From: Metabacillus indicus LMG 22858
GTDB lineage: Bacteria; Bacillota; Bacilli; Bacillales; Bacillaceae
Length of the DNA stretch: 64,000 bases
NCBI RefSeq assembly: GCF_000708755.2
Contig: NZ_JGVU02000001.1
Location: forward strand, 1-64,000
Direction of reading: 5' to 3'
Of the stretch, positions 18,729-28,900 are shown piece by piece (within the stretch, counting starts at the first letter, position 1; each line of letters opens with the position of its first letter). The position numbers and the translations under genes are program-made. Below the pieces are notes generated by a model. It ran no database searches. It saw only the letters and a list, made by a program, of their open reading frames with translations, and was not told the origin of the DNA.

Positions 18729-19508
18729 ATGATCGCTGTTGAAAAAATGACCATTGATGGAATTCCCGTCCTGCACATCGCAAGGGATGCGGATAAAAAT
18801 AAAAAGACGCCGTTTGTACTGTTTGTCCACGGCTTTACGAGCGCAAAGGAACACAACCTTCACTATGCCTACCTTCTTGCGGAAAGAGGAATTCGCGTCG
18901 TTCTCCCTGATGCTCTTCACCACGGTGAACGAAGCGGAAAACTTCAGGGCACGGAGTTAAATATGCAATTTTGGAGCATTGTAATAAATGAGATCAAGGA
19001 ACTCGATGTCATAAAGAGTCATTTTGAAAAAAACGGCCTGATTGATCCTGAAAACATAGGCGTTGCCGGAACATCGATGGGAGGCATCGTCACTCTTGGG
19101 GCTCTGACTCAGTACGAGTGGATCAAAGCTGCAGCAAGCCTGATGGGCAGCCCTTATTATGAGCAGTTTTCCCGTCAGCAAATACAATATGTACAAAAAA
19201 TGGGCATGAAGGTCCCTCTTACAGATGAAGAGCTGGAGAAGCATTTTCTCAGCCTCCAGGAATATGACCTCAGCCTGCATACAGAAAAGCTTGCATCACG
19301 GCCTCTGCTTTTCTGGCATGGCAAAAAGGATAATGTGGTGCCGTTTGACCCGACATACACATTTTTCAAGGAAATTCAATCTGCTTATGAGACAAAACCG
19401 GAATATCTGAAATTTATTGCCGATACGAACGCCGATCATAAAGTATCGCGCGAGGGACTGATAGCAACGGTAGACTGGTTTGCTGATTTTCTTTGCGAAA
19501 GCAAATAA
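18729..19508 (+). CDS. yitV: Alpha/beta-hydrolase (esterase), YitV
   Basis: A 259-residue serine hydrolase. The oxyanion strand VLFVHGFTSAKEHN is near 29-42, the nucleophile elbow is GTSMGG (about 117-122), the acid is the Asp of GKKDNVVP, and the base is the His of ADHKVS near the end. The frame opens at 18606, but the ATG at 18729 is chosen because AAGGAGG lies before it and the family length fits. It is divergent from yitU, as in B. subtilis. The substrate is unknown; an acyl ester is likely. Confidence 0.9.
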   Translation: MIAVEKMTIDGIPVLHIARDADKNKKTPFVLFVHGFTSAKEHNLHYAYLLAERGIRVVLPDALHHGERSGKLQGTELNMQFWSIVINEIKELDVIKSHFEKNGLIDPENIGVAGTSMGGIVTLGALTQYEWIKAAASLMGSPYYEQFSRQQIQYVQKMGMKVPLTDEELEKHFLSLQEYDLSLHTEKLASRPLLFWHGKKDNVVPFDPTYTFFKEIQSAYETKPEYLKFIADTNADHKVSREGLIATVDWFADFLCESK

Positions 19509-19558
19509 GTTTAGGCCGGTCACTTTGTCAGGTATACTAGATAAGAGGAGTGATAAAA

Positions 19559-19867
19559 ATGGATGAAGCATTGAAAGAGAATATATATGGCGCGCTTGAG
19601 CTTGTGGTTGACCCTGAGCTTGGAGTCGACATTGTCAATCTTGGTCTTGTGTATGATGTTGACCTTGATGAAAATGGCACAGCGCTCGTCACAATGACAT
19701 TAACTTCAATGGGATGCCCTCTTGCAGGCACGATTATCGATCAGGTAAAAGCTGCCCTTCGCGATATCCCTGAAATTAAAGAAACAGAAGTGAACATTGT
19801 CTGGAATCCGCCATGGACAAAAGACAGAATGAGCCGAATTGCTAAAATTGCTCTCGGTGTTCAATAA
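19559..19867 (+). CDS. yitW: MIP18/SufT-like iron-sulfur assembly protein (DUF59)
   Basis: A 102-residue protein of the MIP18/PaaD/SufT (DUF59) family, which help assemble or deliver iron-sulfur clusters. Landmarks: VDPELGVDIVNLGLVY near 17-32, MTLTSMGCPLAG (with the conserved Cys) near 55-66, and VWNPPWTKDRMS near 82-93. The ATG at 19559 follows AGAGGAG; a GTG three codons upstream would overlap that site. It stands alone with its own terminator, just ahead of the arginine operon. Confidence 0.92.
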   Translation: MDEALKENIYGALELVVDPELGVDIVNLGLVYDVDLDENGTALVTMTLTSMGCPLAGTIIDQVKAALRDIPEIKETEVNIVWNPPWTKDRMSRIAKIALGVQ

Positions 19868-19871
19868 GATG

Positions 19872-19905
19872 TAAATCCCGGTCCTTTAAGGATCGGGATT
19901 TTTTT
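19872..19905 (+). terminator. Terminator of yitW
   Basis: AAATCCCGGTCC / GGATCGGGATTT hairpin followed by TTTTTTG. Confidence 0.85.
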
Positions 19906-19912
19906 GATTAAA

Positions 19913-19958
19913 AATATATAAAAATACAATTGATTTTATTTTTATGCAGTATTATAAT
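19913..19958 (+). promoter_or_regulatory. argC promoter with two ARG boxes
   Basis: TTGATT (19930-19935) and TATAAT (19953-19958) are separated by exactly 17 bases, a clear SigA-type promoter. Two 18-base matches to the ArgR/AhrC box overlap it: 19913-19930 (about 15 of 18) and 19933-19950 on the minus strand (about 14 of 18). Their centres are 20 bp apart, two helical turns, as expected for an ArgR hexamer. Arginine-dependent repression of the operon is therefore likely. Confidence 0.75.
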
Positions 19959-20007
19959 GGGTACTAAATCTCACATATGTACGATATAAATTAAAGGGTG
20001 ATTTCAA

Positions 20008-21042
20008 TTGAAGGTAGGTATAATAGGTGCTACAGGCTACGGAGGGAATGAGCTATACAGGATTCTCTCAAAGCATCCGCATGTAAAAGAATGTATTTTA
20101 TATACATCATCAGAAGCGGAGAAGGCATACAGGGATTCTTATCCCCACCTGACTGACATCAGCGGGGAAAGCTTGACTGCCATTCACGCTTCAGGAATTG
20201 AGTCCGAGGTGGATGTCCTGTTTATGGCATCCCCTCCTGGTGCAGCGGCAGAGCTGCTGCCTGAGATCTGCACGGAAAAGGTAAAGGTTATTGATTTGTC
20301 GGGCGATTTAAGATTAAGAGATTCAAAGACTTATGAAAGCTGGTATAAACGAAAGGCAGCAGATCCGGCCATCACCCGGAAGGCGGTTTACGGGCTTTCT
20401 GAACTGAATAAAGACGCAATCAGAAAAGCGTCCGTTATCTCAAATCCCGGCTGCTTTCCAACGGCAGCAATCCTTGGCCTTGCGCCTGCGGTCAGCGGGG
20501 AATTAATTGATGAATCTTCTATTATTATTGATGCGAAAACCGGGGTTTCCGGTGCTGGACGCAAGCCTGGCGCCGGCGTCCATTATGCCGAGACAAATGA
20601 GAATTTCAAGATTTATAAAGTAAATGAACACCAGCATATTCCGGAGATTGAACAGGCTCTGTTAGAAATGAACAGCGCAGTAAAGCCTCTTACGTTTCAG
20701 ACTCACCTTGTTCCGATGACTAGGGGAATTATGACGACCATTTACGCAGGTGCGAAAAGCGGAAGCTTAAAAGAGTGGCATGATCTCTATAAGGAGTTTT
20801 ACAAAGATTGCTATTTTGTAAGAGTAAGGCCGGTCGGGGAATTTCCTTCAACTAAGGAAGTATACGGTTCAAACTACTGTGATATCGGAATTGCATTTGA
20901 TGAAAGAACAGGCAGGATTACCGTTGTGTCTGTAATTGACAACTTAATGAAAGGTGCAGCAGGGCAGGCAGTGCAGAATTTCAACCTGATGAACGGGTTT
21001 GATGAAACAGCAGGTCTTGAAATGGCGCCGCTGTATCCATAA
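20008..21042 (+). CDS. argC: N-acetyl-gamma-glutamyl-phosphate reductase
   Basis: Reduces N-acetyl-glutamyl phosphate to the semialdehyde, the third step of arginine synthesis. The 344 residues show the NADP-binding [10 protein letters not shown] motif at 7-16, the catalytic Cys149 in SNPGCFPT, and the conserved HLVPMTRG segment near 230. It begins with TTG at 20008 after AAAGGGTG. First gene of the arginine operon; argJ follows after 12 bases. Confidence 0.97.
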   Translation: MKVGIIGATGYGGNELYRILSKHPHVKECILYTSSEAEKAYRDSYPHLTDISGESLTAIHASGIESEVDVLFMASPPGAAAELLPEICTEKVKVIDLSGDLRLRDSKTYESWYKRKAADPAITRKAVYGLSELNKDAIRKASVISNPGCFPTAAILGLAPAVSGELIDESSIIIDAKTGVSGAGRKPGAGVHYAETNENFKIYKVNEHQHIPEIEQALLEMNSAVKPLTFQTHLVPMTRGIMTTIYAGAKSGSLKEWHDLYKEFYKDCYFVRVRPVGEFPSTKEVYGSNYCDIGIAFDERTGRITVVSVIDNLMKGAAGQAVQNFNLMNGFDETAGLEMAPLYP

Positions 21043-21054
21043 GGAGGCTTATCG

Positions 21055-22281
21055 ATGCTAAAAGTAAAAGAGTCCGCTGGGATTCAGAAAATAGAAGAAG
21101 GTTCAGTCACATCACCGAAGGGGTTTAAGGCGGACGGAGTACATACCGGCTTGAGATATGCAAAGAGAGATTTGGGTGTCCTGATCAGCGAGGTTCCGGC
21201 AAGCTGTGCAGCAGTTTACACACAGAGTCATTTTCAGGCCGCTCCATTAAAAGTGACGCAGGAAAGCACAAAGGCAGAACAAAAGCTGCAGGCTCTGATT
21301 GTAAACAGCGCGATTGCAAATGCCTGCACAGGGGAGCAGGGGCTGAAAGATGCGTATGAAATGAGATCGCTGTGCGCGGAAGCATTCTCATTGAAAGAAG
21401 AATATGTGGCGGTAGCATCAACAGGTGTCATTGGAGAATTCCTGAAAATGGACTGCATCCGCAGCGGAGTAGGGGCCGTTTCTCCTGCAAAGCTTGGAGC
21501 ATCTGCTTTTGAAGAAGCGATTTTGACAACAGACACTGTGACAAAGAAAACGGCCTATGAGATTATCGTCGGCGGAAACAAAGTAACCATCGGAGGGTGT
21601 GCGAAGGGTTCGGGGATGATCCATCCGAATATGGCCACGATGCTTGCCTTTATAACGACAGATGCAGCAATTGAAAGCGATGTGCTCCAAGGGGTTTTGG
21701 GCGAGCTGACGGATGTTTCGTTCAACCAGATTACGGTGGACGGGGAAACATCGACAAATGATATGGTGCTTGTCATGGCAAACGGCCTTGCAGGCAATGC
21801 TATGCTCACTCCGGAACATGAAGATTGGGATGACTTTAAGCTTGGACTGAAAAAGGTATGCGAAGATCTAGCAAAAAGCATCGCAAAAGACGGCGAAGGT
21901 GCAACAAAGCTGATTGAAGTGACAGTTGAGGGTGCTGCTTCAGATGAGGAAGCGAGAATAACGGCCAAGAAAGTCGTCGGATCAAGCCTCGTGAAAACAG
22001 CTGTTTATGGCTCTGATGCCAACTGGGGCAGAATCATCGGGGCAATCGGGCACAGTGATGCAAAAGTAAATCCAGAGGGGATCGGCATCTTTTTAGAAAG
22101 CCAGTGTCTTTTTCATAATGGCCAGCCGCAGGCATTTTCAGAGGAACTGGCGAAAAAAGCGCTGGAAAAAGAAACGGTTGCCATTCATATTGATCTCCGG
22201 GTTGGAAACGGTGAAGGAAAAGCATGGGGCTGCGACCTGACATACGATTATGTCAAAATCAACGCAAGCTACAGAACGTAA
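21055..22281 (+). CDS. argJ: Bifunctional ornithine acetyltransferase / N-acetylglutamate synthase
   Basis: Moves the acetyl group from N-acetylornithine to glutamate, so the acetyl cycle is closed. The 408-residue precursor cleaves itself before Thr195 in the motif MATMLAF, giving alpha and beta chains; Thr195 is then the nucleophile. Other landmarks are GCAKGSGMIHPNM just before the cleavage site, and the tail KINASYRT. The start follows AAGGAGG. Length and motifs fit the family well. With argC, argB and argD it forms the ornithine-making block. Confidence 0.97.
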   Translation: MLKVKESAGIQKIEEGSVTSPKGFKADGVHTGLRYAKRDLGVLISEVPASCAAVYTQSHFQAAPLKVTQESTKAEQKLQALIVNSAIANACTGEQGLKDAYEMRSLCAEAFSLKEEYVAVASTGVIGEFLKMDCIRSGVGAVSPAKLGASAFEEAILTTDTVTKKTAYEIIVGGNKVTIGGCAKGSGMIHPNMATMLAFITTDAAIESDVLQGVLGELTDVSFNQITVDGETSTNDMVLVMANGLAGNAMLTPEHEDWDDFKLGLKKVCEDLAKSIAKDGEGATKLIEVTVEGAASDEEARITAKKVVGSSLVKTAVYGSDANWGRIIGAIGHSDAKVNPEGIGIFLESQCLFHNGQPQAFSEELAKKALEKETVAIHIDLRVGNGEGKAWGCDLTYDYVKINASYRT

Positions 22282-22291
22282 GGAGCGGATT

Positions 22292-23071
22292 ATGGACAGA
22301 ACAGTGGTGCTGAAATGCGGAGGAAGTACAGTGGATGAGCTGTCAGGTGATTTTTTTGAAAGCCTGCACGAGCTGATCAGTCATGGACACCGGGTTGTCA
22401 TTGTTCATGGAGGCGGGCCAGCCATCAATGCGGCCTTAAAGTCAATGAATGTGCAGACGGAGTTTATCGGCGGCCAGCGGAAGACGACAAAGCAGGTTCT
22501 TGATGTAGCGGAAATGGTGCTTGCAGGACAAATCAACAAACAGCTGGTAAGAGCCCTGCAGCAGCACGGATTTAAAGCAGCGGGCATTGCCGGCTGCGAT
22601 GGAGGGACTCTGACAGGAGAGCATCTGAATGAACAGGAGCTTGGGCACGTAGGCCAGATTACAGCCGTCGATGACCATCTTATTGAAACACTGCTGAAAG
22701 GCGGATATATCCCGGTCATCGCACCGCTAGCTAAAACAAAAGATCACGGCACGCTGAATGTGAATGCGGACACGGCAGCTGCGGCTGTAGCAAGTGCACT
22801 TGGGGCAAACCAGCTTCTGTTTGTCACAGATGTAGAGGGCATTATGAAGGAACAAGTCGTCATCCAGCATACAACTCCCGATGAAATAGCAGAAATGATC
22901 GGCACAGGCATTATCAGCGGCGGAATGATTCCAAAGGTCCAGGCTGCCATAAAATCACTTTCCCAAACGCTGAAAGAAGTGATGATCGTCAGCGGAAAGA
23001 GGAAGTTTGCATCTGAATCATCCATCTTTGGAACAAAAATAACTGCCGGCAAGGAGGCTGCATTAAAATGA
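22292..23071 (+). CDS. argB: Acetylglutamate kinase
   Basis: Phosphorylates N-acetylglutamate, the second step of arginine synthesis. The 259-residue protein is an amino-acid kinase: KCGGST near residue 8 (phosphate loop), the VHGGGPAIN motif near 40, and a [12 protein letters not shown] nucleotide segment near 155. The frame opens at 22250 inside argJ, but ATG at 22292, after AAGGAG, gives the usual length. It overlaps argD by four bases (ATGA), so the two are translationally coupled. Confidence 0.96.
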   Translation: MDRTVVLKCGGSTVDELSGDFFESLHELISHGHRVVIVHGGGPAINAALKSMNVQTEFIGGQRKTTKQVLDVAEMVLAGQINKQLVRALQQHGFKAAGIAGCDGGTLTGEHLNEQELGHVGQITAVDDHLIETLLKGGYIPVIAPLAKTKDHGTLNVNADTAAAAVASALGANQLLFVTDVEGIMKEQVVIQHTTPDEIAEMIGTGIISGGMIPKVQAAIKSLSQTLKEVMIVSGKRKFASESSIFGTKITAGKEAALK

Positions 23072-24225
23072 CTCATTTATTCCCTACATACGCCCGTTAT
23101 GATGTTGAAATAAAAGATGCAAAAGGCGCGGTCGCAGTTGATCAGAATGGAAAAGAATACTTGGACTTTATATCCGGCATTGCCGTGTGCAATTTAGGCC
23201 ATTGCGATGAGGATGTAAAAAAAGCTGTAAAACAGCAGCTTGATAAGGTATGGCACGTTTCCAATCTTTTTCAAAGTTCAATCCAGGAGGAAACAGCTCG
23301 GCTGCTTACTGAAAACAGTTCAGGAGATGCGGTCTTCTTCTGCAACAGCGGGGCAGAAGCGAATGAAGCGGCGATTAAGCTTGCAAGAAAGCATACGGGA
23401 AAGTCGAAAATCCTGACATTTAGACAGTCTTTCCACGGAAGAACGTTCGCGACGATGTCTGCGACCGGCCAGTCAAAGATTCATGACGGTTTCGGCCCGC
23501 TGCTGCCGTCGTTTGAATACCTTCCGTATAACGATTCGGAAGCATTGGAACAGATTGCCGGAGATGACTATGCAGCCATTATGCTTGAAGTGATTCAGGG
23601 AGAGGGCGGGGTCGTTCCGGCAGAGCAGACATTCATGAATGCAGTAAAAAAAGCCTGCACAAGACTTGGAGCCCTGCTGATTATTGATGAAGTGCAAACA
23701 GGCATTGGCCGGACAGGCAAGCCGTTCGCCTATCAGCATTACGGTGCAGACCCCGATATCATTACATCAGCCAAGGGGCTTGCCAATGGATTTCCGGCAG
23801 GGGCCATGATCGGGAAAAAAGAGCTGGTTTCCTCCTTTCAGCCAGGCTCACACGGAACCACATTCGGAGGCAATCCGCTTGCAATGGCAGCAGCCAAAGC
23901 AACACTTGAAAAAATCTTTGACCCTGTCTTCCTCGAAGACGTGAACAGAAAAGCTGAAAAAATGACAGATCTTTTGAAAAATGTCCTATCAGGTGCAGAA
24001 GAAGTGGAAGATATCAGAGGAAAAGGCTTCATGATCGGCATTCAGCTGAAACAGGAGGCAGCTCCCCTCATTGCAGAACTCCGGTTGAACGGGCTGCTTG
24101 CACTCCCGGCCGGACCGACAGTGATCAGGCTGCTGCCGCCGCTTACCGTAACAGATGAAGAAATGACTGCAGCTGCAGACATTATCGGAAAAACGTTGAG
24201 GAAAACGGCTGGAAGCTTGAGCTAG
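23068..24225 (+). CDS. argD: Acetylornithine aminotransferase
   Basis: A pyridoxal-phosphate enzyme that makes N-acetylornithine from the semialdehyde and glutamate. The 385 residues are a class III aminotransferase: SGAEANEAA at 94-102, FHGRTFA near 122, the cofactor Asp in IIDEVQTG (206-212), and the Schiff-base Lys236 in [10 protein letters not shown]. It overlaps argB by four bases. A 688-base gap with a 52-bp repeat array follows, instead of the direct link to carA known from B. subtilis. Confidence 0.96.
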   Translation: MTHLFPTYARYDVEIKDAKGAVAVDQNGKEYLDFISGIAVCNLGHCDEDVKKAVKQQLDKVWHVSNLFQSSIQEETARLLTENSSGDAVFFCNSGAEANEAAIKLARKHTGKSKILTFRQSFHGRTFATMSATGQSKIHDGFGPLLPSFEYLPYNDSEALEQIAGDDYAAIMLEVIQGEGGVVPAEQTFMNAVKKACTRLGALLIIDEVQTGIGRTGKPFAYQHYGADPDIITSAKGLANGFPAGAMIGKKELVSSFQPGSHGTTFGGNPLAMAAAKATLEKIFDPVFLEDVNRKAEKMTDLLKNVLSGAEEVEDIRGKGFMIGIQLKQEAAPLIAELRLNGLLALPAGPTVIRLLPPLTVTDEEMTAAADIIGKTLRKTAGSLS

Positions 24226-24240
24226 AACATTGGACTGGGA

Positions 24241-24255
24241 TGGTGCCAGGCACCA
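24241..24255. repeat. Perfect 15-base palindrome TGGTGCCAGGCACCA
   Basis: TGGTGCC-A-GGCACCA directly after argD and before the 52-bp array. Very similar GGTGCC(A/T)GGCACC palindromes are common between genes in Bacillus genomes, as far as I recall. It lacks a T run, so it is not a typical terminator. Confidence 0.6.
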
Positions 24256-24269
24256 AACAGGGGAGAAGA

Positions 24270-24830
24270 GTGCAATCAAAGAACAGAAAATCAGATTTGA
24301 TGGCACTGAACATTGATTATAGTACCACCAACGAGCAGAAAATCAGATTTGATGGTACTGAACAGCGAGAATAGGACCACCAACGAGCAGAAAATCAGAT
24401 TTGATGGCACTGAACATCGAGAATAGGACCACCAACGAACAGAAAATCAGATTTGATGGCACTGAACAGCGAGAATGGGACCACCAACGTACAGAAATCC
24501 TGTTTTGATGGCACTGAACATTGATTATAGTACCACCAATAAACAGAAAATCAGTTTTCATGGCACTGAACATTGATTATAGTACCACCAACAAACAGAA
24601 AATCAGATTTGATGGCACTGAACATTGAGAATAGAACCATCAACAAACAGAAAATCAGTCTTGATGGCACTGAACATTGAGTATAGTACCACCAACAAAC
24701 AGAAAATCAGTCTTGATGGCACTCAACATCGAGAATGGGACCACCAACGAGCAGAAAATCAGATTTGATGGCACTCAACATCGAGAATAGAACCATCAAC
24801 AATCAGAAAATCCTGCTAAACGGCACCAAC
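24270..24830. repeat. Second tandem array of 52-bp hairpin repeats, inside the arginine operon
   Basis: Unit starts (GATGG or CATGG) lie at 24299, 24351, 24403, 24455, 24507, 24559, 24612, 24663, 24715 and 24767, with a degenerate eleventh at 24819. Steps are 51-53 bp. A unit reads TTTGATGGCACTGAAC, then ATTGAGTATAGTACCACC, then AACAAACAGAAAATCAG. It shares TTTGATGG and CAGAAAATC with the array at 11195-11720. The arms pair (TTGATGG with CCA(C/T)CAA, ACT with AGT), and units vary while keeping pairing in several places. The array fills the gap between argD and carA; no gene is seen. Confidence 0.95.
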
Positions 24831-24879
24831 CATCACAACCCTAAATTTTTTTACACACCAACGCATAAATATACTTAAA

Positions 24880-24897
24880 ATTATATAAAAATTCATT
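24880..24897. promoter_or_regulatory. Candidate ARG box upstream of carA
   Basis: An 18-base site ending in AAAAATTCATT matches about 16 of 18 positions of the ArgR/AhrC consensus and lies 17 bases before the carA start. A TATACT (24869-24874) upstream could be a -10 box, but no good -35 is visible. It suggests separate arginine control of carAB-argF. Confidence 0.5.
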
Positions 24898-24913
24898 TCG
24901 AGGTGAACGGAAC

Positions 24914-25954
24914 ATGAGCGGCTACCTGCTTCTTGAGAACGGCACAAGCTATAAAGGAAATTTAACCGGCGGGCACGTAGGGGGCGAGATCGTTTTTTAT
25001 ACCGGCATGACCGGCTATCAGGAGGTGCTGACAGACCCGTCCTACCAAAATCAGATTATCGTCTTTACGTATCCGCTGATCGGAAATTACGGGATTAATG
25101 CTTCAGACTTTGAAAGTGAAAGACCTCAGATTAAAGGGGCCGTCTTTTATGAATGCTGCGAGCATTTTTCCCATTACGAGGCAGCTTACAGCGTGAAGGA
25201 GTACTTGAAGAAATGGAATGTTCCGTTTATCAGCCATGTGGACACAAGGTCTGTCGTCAAACAGATCAGAAAGCACGGAACGATGAAAGCAGAGCTTTCA
25301 GCCGTAAAAAAAGATCTTTCTGTCATTCCGGAAAAACATTTGCCGAGCATCAATGAAACTCTGACAACGGCAGGCGATGGGGATGTCCATGTTGCCCTCA
25401 TTGATTTCGGGTTTAAAAAATCCATTGGGGCTTCCTTTTTAAAGAGGGGCTGCAAAGTGACCACTATTCCTTATACAAAATTACATGAGCTTAGCTCGGT
25501 AAAGCCGGATGCCATTGTTTTTTCAAATGGACCAGGAGATCCGAAGAGCCTTGAGATGTATTTGCCGGCGATCAAGAAAGCGACGGAAGACTACCCGTCA
25601 CTCGGTATTTGCCTTGGCCATCAGCTGATAGCTCTTGCATACGGCGGAGATACGAAGAAGCTGCGGTTTGGCCACCGGGGAGCGAATCATCCAGTTGCTG
25701 ATCAGGTTAAGGGGAAAGTGTTCATGACCTCCCAAAATCACAGCTATGTCGTGACGTCGCATCAAGAAGCGTTTAAGGTCCGTTTTCTGAATGTGAATGA
25801 TCAATCAGTGGAAGGCATGCTTCATAAGTCGCTTCCGATTCTGTCCGTTCAGTTTCATCCGGAAGCACATCCGGGACCGGCAGAGAGTGAATACTTGTTT
25901 GACGAGTTTTTGGAAATGGTGAAAAAGACAAGGAGAGAAACGGTATATGCCTAA
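24914..25954 (+). CDS. carA: Carbamoyl-phosphate synthase, small (glutaminase) subunit, arginine type
   Basis: Splits glutamine and feeds ammonia to CarB for carbamoyl phosphate. At 346 residues it has the N-terminal CPSase domain (GNYGINASDFES near 58-69) and a class I amidotransferase domain with nucleophile C233 (GICLGHQL) and H315/E317 (VQFHPEAHPG). The start follows GAGGTGAACGG. Its location between argD and argF marks it as the arginine-dedicated enzyme; a pyrimidine-linked copy is expected elsewhere. It overlaps carB by eight bases. Confidence 0.96.
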   Translation: MSGYLLLENGTSYKGNLTGGHVGGEIVFYTGMTGYQEVLTDPSYQNQIIVFTYPLIGNYGINASDFESERPQIKGAVFYECCEHFSHYEAAYSVKEYLKKWNVPFISHVDTRSVVKQIRKHGTMKAELSAVKKDLSVIPEKHLPSINETLTTAGDGDVHVALIDFGFKKSIGASFLKRGCKVTTIPYTKLHELSSVKPDAIVFSNGPGDPKSLEMYLPAIKKATEDYPSLGICLGHQLIALAYGGDTKKLRFGHRGANHPVADQVKGKVFMTSQNHSYVVTSHQEAFKVRFLNVNDQSVEGMLHKSLPILSVQFHPEAHPGPAESEYLFDEFLEMVKKTRRETVYA

Positions 25955-28900
25955 ACGACATGATCTTAAAAGCATCTTGGTAATTGGTTCAGGACCTATC
26001 ATCATCGGTCAGGCAGCGGAATTTGACTATTCAGGAACGCAGGGGTGCATCGCGTTAAAAGAAGAAGGCTATAAAGTCATCCTTGTAAACAACAATCCTG
26101 CCACGATCATGACGGATCATGAGTACGCTGATGAGATTTACTTTGAACCTCTGACGGTGAAAAGTCTCACAAAAATTATTGAAAAAGAACGCCCGGACGG
26201 CCTGCTTGCCTCGCTCGGAGGCCAAACAGGTTTAAATCTTGCCGTCAAGCTGCATGAAGCAGGCATTCTTCAAAAATATGGGGTGGAAGTGCTTGGAACA
26301 AGCGTCGATTCAATTCAAAAAGGGGAAGACCGGGAGAAATTCAGAAAGCTCATGTATGACTTAAATCAGCCGGTTCCTGCAAGTGAAATCGTGACAGACG
26401 CAGAGGGAGCACTAGCTTTTGCAGAAAGTATAGGCTACCCAATTATCGTCCGGCCAGCCTATACACTTGGAGGCAAGGGAGGCGGCATTGCAGAGGATGA
26501 GAAAAAGCTGAAGCAGCTGATGAAAAGCGGGCTGAATGCGAGTCCCATTCATCAGTGCCTCGTTGAAAAGAGCATTGCAGGGTTTAAGGAAATTGAATAT
26601 GAGGTGATGAGAGACCGCGCCAATACGTGCATAACGGTGTGCAACATGGAAAATATTGATCCGGTGGGTATTCATACCGGTGATTCGATGGTTGTTGCCC
26701 CTTCCCAAACATTGACCGATCATGAGTACCAAATGCTCCGGTCTGCATCTCTGACGATTATTTCAGCGCTTGAAGTAATCGGCGGATGCAACATTCAATT
26801 TGCGCTTGATCCTGTAAGCAAACAATACTATGTCATCGAAGTAAATCCGCGTGTCAGCCGTTCCTCAGCTCTTGCATCAAAAGCAACCGGCTATCCGATT
26901 GCCAAACTTGCTGCGAAGCTTGCTTGCGGCTATACGCTGGATGAACTGAAGAATCCGCTGACACAGTCAACGTTTGCAAGCTTTGAACCTGCACTTGACT
27001 ATGCAGTGGTTAAATTTCCGAGATGGCCGTTTGATAAGTTTAAAGATGCGGACCGTGTTCTGGGCACAAAAATGAAGGCAACGGGCGAAGTGATGTCAAT
27101 CGAACGGAACCTGGAGGCAGCGATTCAAAAAGCAGCAGCTTCTCTTGAGCTCGGAAACATTGGAATCTGGCATGAAGATACGGCCGGTCTATCTGATGTG
27201 GAGCTTCTGAGCTTGCTGAAATACGCTACCGATCAGCGCTTCTTTGCCATCATGGAGCTTTTGAGAAGAGGCGAAACCATCCATGTTATTCATGAAGAAA
27301 CCGGCATGGATTATTATTTTCTGAACATCTTTGCCTCTCTTATCGAGCTTGAACAGCAGCTGAAGACTTCTTCCCTTGATACAATGACACGCGAGTTTTT
27401 CACCCGCATCAAAGAAAAGGGCTGCTCAGATGCATATATTGCCCACGTGCTGAATGTAAAAGAACCGAAAGTGTCAAAGGTGAGAAAATCACTTGGCATT
27501 ACCGCTAAATATAAGCTGGTAGATACATGCGCCGGGGAATTCGAAGCGAGAACGAACTATTATTACTCTGCGTACTTTGGAGAGTGCGAGCTTGAAAAAG
27601 AAGCTTCTCCTCAAAAGAAGAAGGCACTTGTACTGGGTTCAGGCCCCATCCGGATCGGGCAGGGGGTTGAGTTCGACTACAGTGCTGTTCAGGGAATTAA
27701 AGCCCTGCAAAAGCTTGGATATGAAACCATTATGATCAACAACAACCCGGAAACCGTCAGCACGGATTTTGAAACCGCAGACCGTCTTTATTTTGAACCC
27801 CTGACAGTAGAGCACGTTATGAATGTGATTGAGGCTGAGGGCATTGATGTGACGATTGTTCAGTTTGGCGGACAAACGGCAATCAATCTGGCTGCGGCCC
27901 TTGAGGCCGAAGGAGCGGTTCTCCTTGGGACAGACTCAGAAACCCTTGATATTCTTGAAGAACGTGAACGGTTTTATCACCTGCTTGACGAACTTGAAAT
28001 CCCCCATCTGCCTGGAGCGACGGCCCATCACGAGGAAGAGGCGCTCGCGGAAGCTGAGAAAATCGGCTATCCGGTTCTGATCAGACCGTCCTATGTGATT
28101 GGAGGAAAAGGAATGCTCGTTCTTGAAACAAAAGAGCAGCTTCAAAAGCAGCTGGAAACAGCAGGGAAGCACGCGTTTCCTGTGCTGATCGACCGTTTTG
28201 TCATCGGAAAAGAAGCAGAGCTTGATTTAGTGGCTGATGGAACTGGCATTTTCGTTCCGGCGGTGATGGAGCACATTGAGCCTGCAGGAGTCCATTCAGG
28301 TGACAGCATGGCGATTATTCCTTCCCGGTCAATCAATGCAGAACTTAAAGCAGGCATGCATGAAGCTGCTCAGAAAATTGTGCAGAAGCTCCAATATAAA
28401 GGCATGATGAATATTCAATTTTTAATAAAAGATGATGAGATTTTCGTACTTGAAGTCAATCCTCGTGCAAGCCGGACTGCACCTGTTGTCAGCAAAGTGA
28501 TGGATGTGCCTATGATTCGCCTTGCCGCAGAAGCGCTTGACGGAAAAATGCTCTCTCATCATTCCATAGAAGAAAAAGAGTATGTAGCTGTAAAATATCC
28601 TGTTTTCTCAAGTCACGCTCTTCAGAATGTTGATTTGCTGCTTGGACCTGAAATGAGGTCAACGGGAGAAGGCATGTGTCTGGCACCGACAATTGAAGAA
28701 GCACTCGGCAAAGTATTTGATGAAGAAGGCGGGAAGGAAACAAATGTGTTTTTGGATACGCCTGATCAGCAGCTTCTCAGCCAGATGAAAGACGCAGGAA
28801 TAACGGCTGTCACAGAAGATTTTGATGAATGGGCCGAAAATGCCCGCAATGGTTTGCTTGTGAGTCTTATGAAGGAACAATCAGCAGATTTAAGGCTGAA

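Noticed and set aside
24343-24573. Open frame across the second array, minus strand (76 codons)
   Set aside because: Same reason: repeat-driven, low complexity and no start signal.
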